Of a stretch of DNA of 12,500 nucleotides, positions 7,055-12,500 are shown piece by piece; the stretch's first letter is position 1, and each line of letters opens with the position of its first letter. A program made the position numbers and the translations under genes. The stretch comes from Owenia fusiformis (taxonomy: Eukaryota; Annelida; Polychaeta; Sabellida; Oweniidae). The notes below the pieces were generated by a model. That model ran no database searches. It was given only the letters and a program-made list of their open reading frames with translations, and was not told where the DNA came from. The stretch is from NCBI GenBank assembly GCA_903813345.2, contig CAIIXF020000014.1:70417-82916 (forward strand). The letters run 5' to 3'.

Positions 7055-7486
7055 ATAATGAATTCCTATAAAAGAAGGGGACCTCAAAAGCTACCTAGTT
7101 TAAATATTTGGACACCAAAATGCCTAGGTCAAAATCTAGGTCAAATTCATAGTTTTTCCTTGTTTTTGCGATTCTGGCACTACACTTATAGGATTTGCTT
7201 CAAAATTTTGTATACAGGTAGCAAAGAGTGTGCTAATAGTGTTAGCCTTTTGCCGTCAGAGAGTATTTTGACCCACTTTTGAGATATGGTGTCCGTAAAG
7301 TAGGTCAAAATAAAAAGTTCTTCAAATTTAACTTATGAGTTATGAATTAAGGGTAGAATTTTCTCAGGAATCCAAATCTGCGAATCAACTTTCAATCCGA
7401 CTCCCGGTTCAGATTCTAAGCCATTTTAAAATTCACATTTGCCAGTATCCATAATGCAGATCCATCAAATATACTTTCAAAAATTC
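7055..7486 (+). repeat. Body unit U9, single module with full transition to minisatellite
   Basis: TATAAAAG at 7067-7074 and stem-loop at 7264-7312. Unlike U3 and U14 it keeps the whole transition (about 7395-7486), which contains CCATTTTAAAATTCACATTT and a CATAATGCAGATCCATCAAA segment before CAAAAATTCC. U12 keeps the same transition. The forward frame 7058-7282 is open. Confidence 0.92.
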
Positions 7487-7682
7487 CTACTTACCTACTC
7501 GGCTACATACCTACTCGGCTACCTACTTAGCTACCTACTTCTCAGCTACCTACTCAGCTACTTGCTCAGCTACGTACTCAGCTACCTACTCAGCTGCTTA
7601 CTCAGCTACCTACTCAGCTACTTACTCAATCGTCTACTTACTCAGCTTACTACTCAGTTACTTACTCAGCTCTTTACTCAAG
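7487..7682 (+). repeat. 12-bp minisatellite (CTACCTACTCAG type), block 3
   Basis: Same motif family as at 2913, with early units reading CTACTCGGCTAC and later ones TACTCAGCTAC or TTACTCAATC. The end is CTCTTTACTCAAGTAAATCAA, identical to blocks 1 and 5. The open frame 7439-7708 is an artefact of the 12-bp period. Confidence 0.95.
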
Positions 7683-7690
7683 TAAATCAA

Positions 7691-8275
7691 TCTGGAGTCT
7701 TAAATTGAACTTTGTTCAATTTACCAATCTAGTTATTATTCTTTCTTCCTCTTCCTCCTTACAAGATTTCTCACCAACTAGAAGAACTTACTTTAAGCTA
7801 CTTACATGATCAACTAGGGAATGTATCTGGGATGATGGGAAATTAGGTCAAATTTTTATCTAGGTCAAAGGTCAAGAACTAGGTCAAATCAAGTACTTTG
7901 TCACTTTTTTCAATTTTCTCGGTCGTCCTTCAATATTTTCAATCCGGGTTTTTTTCATTGTGTTCCTCATAAAAAAGTAGGGGAAAACAGGTCGATTTAG
8001 TTTTTTGATATCTCAAACCGATTTCGAGATATCAGTGTCCGAAAACGAGGTCCAAAAAAAAGTTCTCCCAATTAAATGTCCAGGCTACTGGTCTTGTAGG
8101 AAATTTTCTCAGGATTCCGAATCTGAAAACCAAATTTCGATCCGACTTTCGGTTCGGAAGTTATATCGTTTTGAAAGCTCAAAAATCGCTAAATTTGGTG
8201 TCCCATGTTAATTCAATGGAAAAAAAGATTTTTTTGAAGTGTAAAATATGAGATATAGACTAAGTACAGCTGAAC
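7691..8275 (+). repeat. Junction and type I leader of block 4
   Basis: Opens the 2358-bp block 7691-10048. Junction hairpin at 7701-7723. AGGTCAAAGGTCA at 7862-7874. The type I sequence (about 7891-8115) has the inverted repeat TGATATCTC / GAGATATCA at 8006-8014 and 8026-8034. A relative of the 134-bp module follows. The 68-codon frame 8005-8211 is unsupported as a gene. Confidence 0.9.
7701..7723 (+). repeat. Block-junction hairpin
   Basis: TAAATTGAAC, loop TTT, GTTCAATTTA; perfectly paired and identical to the copy at 3116. Confidence 0.9.
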
Positions 8276-8885
8276 ATAATGGAAGCCCATAAAAGAAAGG
8301 GACCTCAAAATCTTCTTTTCTTAAAAATTTGGACACCAAAATGCCTAGGTCAAAATCTAGGTCAAATTCAAAGTTTTTCCTTATTTTTGCGATTCTGACA
8401 CTACACTTTAATTATATTCTTCAAAATTGTGTATACATGTAGCCAAGAGTGTGCTAATAGTGTTAGCCTTTTGCCGTCAGAAAGTATTTTGACCCACTTT
8501 TGAGATATGGTGTCCCAAATGTAGGTCAAAATATAAAGTTCTTCAAATTTAACGTATGAGTTATGAATTAGGGGTAGGATTTTGTCAGGAATCCGGATCT
8601 GCAAACCAAATTTCAATCAGACTTCCGGTTCGGAAGTTATGGCGTGTCCGAAAAGTAAGTCAAAATAAAAAGTTCTACAAATTCAACGTATGAGTTATGA
8701 ATTAAGGGTAGAATTATCCCAGGAATCCGAATCTGCAAACCAAATTTCAATCCGACTTTTGGTTTGGAAGTGATGGCGTTTTGAAAGCTCAAAAATCGCT
8801 AAATTTGGTGCCCATGTTAAGTCAATGGGAAAAAAGATTTTTTTTGAAGTGAAAAATACGAAATATAGACTGAGTTCAGCTAAAT
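8276..8885 (+). repeat. Body unit U10, long form (610 bp)
   Basis: TATA position CATAAAAG; stem-loop at 8485-8533. Belongs to a subgroup with U1 and U11, marked by GTGTATACATGTAGCC and GATTCTGACAC-type sites; the TGA closes the forward frame. The doubled module is followed by the CTCAAAAATCGCTAAATTTG tail and not by the CGATCTGATG linker of other long units. The minus-strand frame 8401-8616 is open but short. Confidence 0.92.
8510..8777 (+). repeat. Tandem pair of 134-bp modules in U10
   Basis: Copies 8510-8643 and 8644-8777. The second module resembles the single module of short units and lacks the GAATCTTTAAAT variant of the other pairs. This doubling may therefore be an independent event, or it may have been converted. 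Confidence 0.9.
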
Positions 8886-9361
8886 ATAATGGAAGCTTTT
8901 AAAAGAAGGCGACCTCAAAAGCCATCTAGCTTAAAAATTTGGACACACAAATGCCTAGGTCAAAATTTAGGTCAAATTCAAATTTTTTCTTATTTTTGCG
9001 ATTTTGACACTACACTTTAATTATATTCTTCGAAATTGTGTATACATGTAGCCAAGAGTATGCTAATAGTGTTAGCCTTTTGCCGTCAAAAAGTATTTTG
9101 ACCTTCTTTTGAGATATGGTGTCCCAAAAGTAGGTCAAAATAAAAAAATCTTCAAATTTAACGTATGAGTTATAAATAAGGGGTAGAATTTTATCAGGAA
9201 TCCGAATCTGCAAACCAAATTTTGATCCGACTTCCTGTGCGGAAATTATGGCGTTTTGAAATCTCAAAAATCGCTAAATTTGGTGCCCCATGTTAAATCA
9301 ATGGGACCGAATAATTTTTTGAAGTGTAAAAATACGAGATATAGAATGAGTAAAGCTAAAC
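8886..9361 (+). repeat. Body unit U11, short form (476 bp)
   Basis: TATA position TTTAAAAG; stem-loop at 9094-9142, whose left arm reads TGACCTTC, so the usual mismatch becomes a T-A pair while the next pair is lost. Same subgroup as U1 and U10. The minus-strand frame 9010-9267 is open. Confidence 0.92.
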
Positions 9362-9800
9362 ATAATGAAAGCCCATAGAAGAAGGGGACCTCAAAAGCTA
9401 CTTTCCTTCAAAGTTTGGACACCAAAATACCTAGTTCAAAATCTAGGTCAAATTCATAGTTTTTTTTTATTTTGCGATTCTGACACTACACTTCAATGAT
9501 ATTCTCCGAAATTTTGTATACTTGTAGTAAAGAGTGTGCTAATAATGTTAACATTTTGCCGTCAATAAGTTTTTTGACCCACTTTTGAGATATGGTGTCC
9601 GAAATGTAGGTCAAAATAAAAGTTCTCCAATTTTAAAGTATGAGTTATGAATTAGGGGTAGAATTTCCTCAGGAATCCGGATCTGAAATTAAAATTGCAA
9701 TCCGACCCCCGGTTTAGATTCTACGCCATTTTGAAGTTTGAAATTCCCACTTGCCAGTATTCACGATGCAGATTGATCAAATATACTGCATACTGCATAC
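9362..9800 (+). repeat. Body unit U12, single module, diverged, with full transition
   Basis: The TATA position is degraded to CATAGAAG and one of the CTAGGTCAAA pair reads CTAGTTCAAA. Stem-loop at 9570-9618 with AAATGTAGG. It ends with the same transition as U9, followed by a small ATACTGC duplication (about 9783-9800). One of the most diverged units in the window. Confidence 0.88.
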
Positions 9801-10030
9801 CCTACTTTACCTCTCCCTACTCAGCTACTTATTTGACTACTTACTCAATTACTTAATTAGTTATTACTTACTTAGCAACTTACTCAGCTACTAACTCAGG
9901 TACTTACTCAGCTACTTACTCAGCTACCTACTCAGCCTTTTACTCAGTTACTTACTCAGCTACTTACTCAACTACTACTAAGGTACTTACTCAGCTAATT
10001 ACTCAGTTACTTACTCAGCTCTTTACTGAT
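9801..10030 (+). repeat. 12-bp minisatellite, degenerate, block 4
   Basis: TACTCAGCTACTT-type units with many substitutions and phase shifts (TATTTGACTACT, AATTAGTTATTA, AACTACTACTAAGG). The end reads CTCTTTACTGATCTATCTAGG, so the CTCAAGTAAATCAA terminus of the other blocks is lost. Apparently older or less homogenised than the other three arrays. Confidence 0.9.
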
Positions 10031-10048
10031 CTATCTAGGTCAAATAAA

Positions 10049-10626
10049 TCTGGAGTCTTAAATTGAACTTGTTCAATTTCACAAATCTAGTTATTCTTTC
10101 TTTCTTTCCGAACACTTTTTCTCAGCAACTAGAAGGACTTACTTAAATCTGCTAACATAGTCAACTAGGTTATGAAACCTAGTTTCTGGGAAATTAGGTC
10201 AAATGTTTATCTAGGTCAAAGGTTAAGAACTAGGTCAAATCGTGGGTTTTCACTATTTTACAAGTTTTCTCAGTCGTCCTTCGGTATTTTTGCTCCGGGT
10301 TTTTTTCATCATGTTCCTTAGAAAAAAAGCTAATTCCGAAAGGCAAATCGTTTTTTGATTACTCTTACCGATTTTGAGAAATGATGTCCGAAAAGTAGGT
10401 CAGAACATCAAAAGTTCTCCAAATTCAACGTGTAAATTATCAAATAAGTGTAGAATTATCTCAGGAATTCGAATCTGCAAACAAAATTTCGATCCGACTT
10501 CCGATTCGGAAGTTATAGCGTTTTGAAATCTCAAAATCGCTAAATTTGGTGCCCCATGTTAAGTCAATGGGGAAAAAGACTTCTTCTAAGTGTAAAATAC
10601 GAGATAGAGACTGAGTACAGCTTAAC
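10049..10626 (+). repeat. Junction and chimeric leader of block 5
   Basis: Opens the 1778-bp block 10049-11826. Junction hairpin at 10060-10079 and TTTC run at about 10095-10108. The AGGTCA pair is AGGTCAAAGGTTA (10213-10225), the only copy with a substitution. About 10270-10330 matches type I (CTCCGGGTTTTTTTCATC), while about 10350-10388 matches type II (TTTTTTGATTACTCTTACCG). The leader therefore looks like a recombinant with its breakpoint near 10331-10350. Confidence 0.87.
10060..10079 (+). repeat. Block-junction hairpin, 9-bp arms
   Basis: AAATTGAAC and GTTCAATTT with a TT loop. The outer position is T against C and does not pair, so this copy has lost one pair relative to the others. 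Confidence 0.85.
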
Positions 10627-11234
10627 ATAATGAAAGCCTATAAAAGAAGGGGACCTCGAAGGCTATTTAGCTTTAAAATTTGGACAGCAAAATGCCTAGG
10701 TCAAAATCTAGGTCAAATTTATAGTATTTTCTTATTTTTGCGATTCTGGCACTACACTTTTAGGATTTGCTTCCAAATTTTGTATACAGGTAGCAAAGAG
10801 TGTGCTAATAGTGTTAGCCTTTTGCCGTCAGAGAGTATTTTGACCCACTTTTGAGATATGATGTCCAAAAAGTAGGTCAAAATAAAAAATTCTCCAAATT
10901 TAACATATGAGTTATGAATTAAGAGTAGAATTTTCTCAGGAATCCGAATCTGGAAACCAAATTTCGATCTGACTTCCGGTTCCAAAGTTATGGCGTGTCC
11001 GAAAAGTAGGTCAAAATAAAAATTCGCCAAATTTAACGTATGAGTTATGAAACAAGGGTAGAATTTTCTCAGGAATCCGAATCTGCAAATCAAATTTAGA
11101 TCCGACTTCCGGTTCTAAAGTTATGGCGTTTTGAAATTTCGGAAAATCGATCTGATGGTATCCTGATAGAAAGTCAAGGAAAAAATATTTTTTTGAAGTG
11201 TAAAATACGAGATATAGATTGAGTACAGCTTAAG
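10627..11234 (+). repeat. Body unit U13, long form (608 bp)
   Basis: TATAAAAG at 10639-10646 and stem-loop at 10836-10884. The first part shares the ACAGCAAAATGCC variant with U2. From GATTCTGGCAC onward it follows the U3/U5/U8 type, so it is a mosaic. The 74-codon frame 10630-10854 is open, and the minus-strand frame 10752-11093 is the longest ORF in the window (113 codons), with no recognised domain. Confidence 0.91.
10861..11128 (+). repeat. Tandem pair of 134-bp modules in U13
   Basis: Copies 10861-10994 (starting ATGTCC) and 10995-11128. The second has GAATCTGCAAATC and not GAATCTTTAAATC, but is followed by the CGATCTGATGGTATCCTGAT linker as in U1 and U2. Confidence 0.92.
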
Positions 11235-11597
11235 ATAATGAATTCCTATAAAAGAAGGGGACCTCAAAAGCTACCTAGTTTCAATATTTGGACACCAAAA
11301 TGCCTAGGTCAAAATCTAGGTCAAATTCATGGTTTTTCCTTATTTTTGCGATTCTGGCACTACACTTTTAGGATTTGCTTCAAAATTTTGTATACAGGTA
11401 GCAAAGAGTGTGCTAATAGTGAGAGCCTTTTGCCGTCAGAAAGTATTTTGACCCACTTTTGAGATATGGTGTCCGTAAAGTAGGTCAAAATAAAAAGTTC
11501 TCATAATTTAGCTTATGAGTTATGAATTAAGGGTAGAATTTTCTCAGGAATCCAAATCTGCAAACCTAATTTCAATCCGACTTCCGGTCAAAAATTC
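11235..11597 (+). repeat. Body unit U14, single module, 3' truncated into minisatellite
   Basis: TATAAAAG at 11247-11254 and stem-loop at 11444-11492. Ends CTTCCGGTCAAAAATTCC, the same truncated junction as U3, and shares the TAGTGAGAGCC variant with U3 and U4. The forward frame 11238-11462 is open. Confidence 0.92.
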
Positions 11598-11817
11598 CTA
11601 CTTACCTACCTACTTACCTTCTCGGCTACCTACTCAGCTACCTACTCAGCTACCTACTCAGCTACCTACTCAACTACTTACTCAGCTACCTACTCAGCTA
11701 CTTACTCAGCTACCTGCTCAGCTGCCTACTCAGCTACCTACTCAGCTACTTACTCAATTACATAATCATCTACTTACTCAGCTTCCTACTCAGTTACTTA
11801 CTCAGCTCTTTACTCAA
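11598..11817 (+). repeat. 12-bp minisatellite (CTACCTACTCAG type), block 5
   Basis: The most regular of the four arrays, with a run of near-perfect CTACCTACTCAG units around 11625-11680. It ends CTCTTTACTCAAGTAAATCAA. The open frame 11515-11844 (Leu-Pro-Thr-Gln repeats) is produced by the period of 12. Confidence 0.95.
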
Positions 11818-11826
11818 GTAAATCAA

Positions 11827-12409
11827 TCTGGAGTCTTAAATTGAACTTTGTTCAATTTACCAATCTAGTTATTATTCTTCTTCTTATTATTCTAGCCCAG
11901 TTTTCTCAATAACCATAAGGTCTTCAGTAAAGTCAATCATTTGGTCAATTTAGGTTCAGTATCTAGTTCTCTGGAAATTGGGTCAAATTTTTATCTAGGT
12001 CAAAGGTCAAGAACTAGGTCAAATCCAGTACTTTGTCACTTTTTTCAATTTTCTCGGTCATCCTTCAATATTTTTGATCCGGGTTTTTTTCATTGTGTTC
12101 CTTATAAAAAAGTAGGAAACCTAGGGTCGATTTAGTTTTTTGATATCTCAAACCGATTTCGAGATATCAGTGTCCGAAAACGAGGTCCAAAAAAAAGTTC
12201 TCCGAATCAAATGTCCAGGATATTAGTCTTATAGGAAATTTTCTCAGAATTCCGAATCTGAAAACGAAATTTCGATCCGACTTCCAGTTCGGAAGTTATG
12301 GCGTTTTGAAAACTCAAAAATCGCTAAATTTGGTGCCCATGTTAAGCCAATGGGAAAAAATATTTTTTTGAAGTGAAAAATATGGAATAAAGACTGAGTT
12401 CAGCTTCAT
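11827..12409 (+). repeat. Junction and type I leader of block 6
   Basis: Junction hairpin at 11837-11859. AGGTCAAAGGTCA at 11997-12009. Type I sequence at about 12027-12250 with the inverted repeat TGATATCTC / GAGATATCA at 12141-12149 and 12161-12169. Very close to the leader at 1-528: the distance from the AGGTCA cluster to the next unit is 413 bp in both. Confidence 0.9.
11837..11859 (+). repeat. Block-junction hairpin
   Basis: TAAATTGAAC, loop TTT, GTTCAATTTA; identical to the copies at 3116 and 7701. Confidence 0.9.
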
Positions 12410-12500
12410 ATAATCAAAGCCTTTAAAAGTGGGAGACCTCAAAAGCCATCTATCTTCAAAATTTGGACACCAAAATGCCTAGGTCAAAATCTAGGTCAAA
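12410..12500 (+). repeat. Body unit U15, cut by the window end
   Basis: First 91 bases of a further unit: ATAATCAA start, TATA position TTTAAAAG, and the paired CTAGGTCAAA motifs at the very end. It looks most like U1 and U11, consistent with following a type I leader. Confidence 0.88.

Noticed and set aside
10752-11093. 113-codon minus-strand ORF, the longest in the window
   Set aside because: It is the long-unit antisense frame extended by loss of stops in one copy; no family resemblance and no supporting signals.
11598-11817. CRISPR-like array
   Set aside because: Units are contiguous 12-mers without spacers and no cas-like gene is present.
11515-11844. Repetitive LPTQ protein (also 7439-7708)
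   Set aside because: The frame stays open only because the minisatellite period of 12 is a multiple of three; there is no conserved start or unique domain.

Overview
The window appears to be entirely non-coding, AT-rich repetitive DNA from a eukaryotic genome. I could not place the organism. In 12.5 kb there is no ORF longer than about 113 codons, none with a recognisable domain, and no RNA gene. Most of the DNA belongs to one repeat family, all copies in the same orientation. A prokaryotic replicon, phage or organelle would be expected to show genes at this scale. A satellite or complex tandem array from an invertebrate or protist is the most natural reading, but that is inference.

The array has a nested, higher-order structure. 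The outer level is a block that opens with a short conserved junction, TCTGGAGTCT followed by a small hairpin (AAATTGAAC / GTTCAATTT arms). Block starts are at 1343, 3106, 5863, 7691, 10049 and 11827, plus a block already in progress at base 1. The five complete blocks are 1763, 2757, 1828, 2358 and 1778 bp. Each block runs: junction hairpin; leader of about 580-660 bp with a cluster of AGGTCA motifs including AGGTCAAAGGTCA; one to four body units; then a terminal simple-sequence tract. In four blocks that tract is a 12-bp minisatellite around CTACCTACTCAG. In the first block it is a CCTATCCTT-type pyrimidine tract, and in the third a short degenerate stretch.

The body unit occurs 15 times, starting at 529, 1942, 2550, 3763, 4239, 4849, 5325, 6445, 7055, 8276, 8886, 9362, 10627, 11235 and 12410. 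Complete internal units come in two sizes: exactly 476 bp (three copies), and 610 bp (three copies) or 608 bp (two copies). The difference is one extra copy of a 134-bp module, present in tandem in the long units. The usual block order is leader, long unit, short unit, minisatellite. The third block has short-long-short plus a truncated unit, and the fifth has long-short-short.

Within each unit the following recur at fixed positions: a TATAAAAG box or a derivative; paired CTAGGTCAAA motifs 12 bp apart; a 49-bp stem-loop with 17-bp arms; and one or two small CTTCCG / CGGAAG hairpins. Shared rare variants, shared deletion junctions, a chimeric leader and segmental copies at fixed offsets (1086 bp and 2206 bp) show that the array evolves by unequal exchange and conversion. 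There is no gene system to describe. The interest lies in the precise modular architecture and in the conserved hairpins and AGGTCA arrays.
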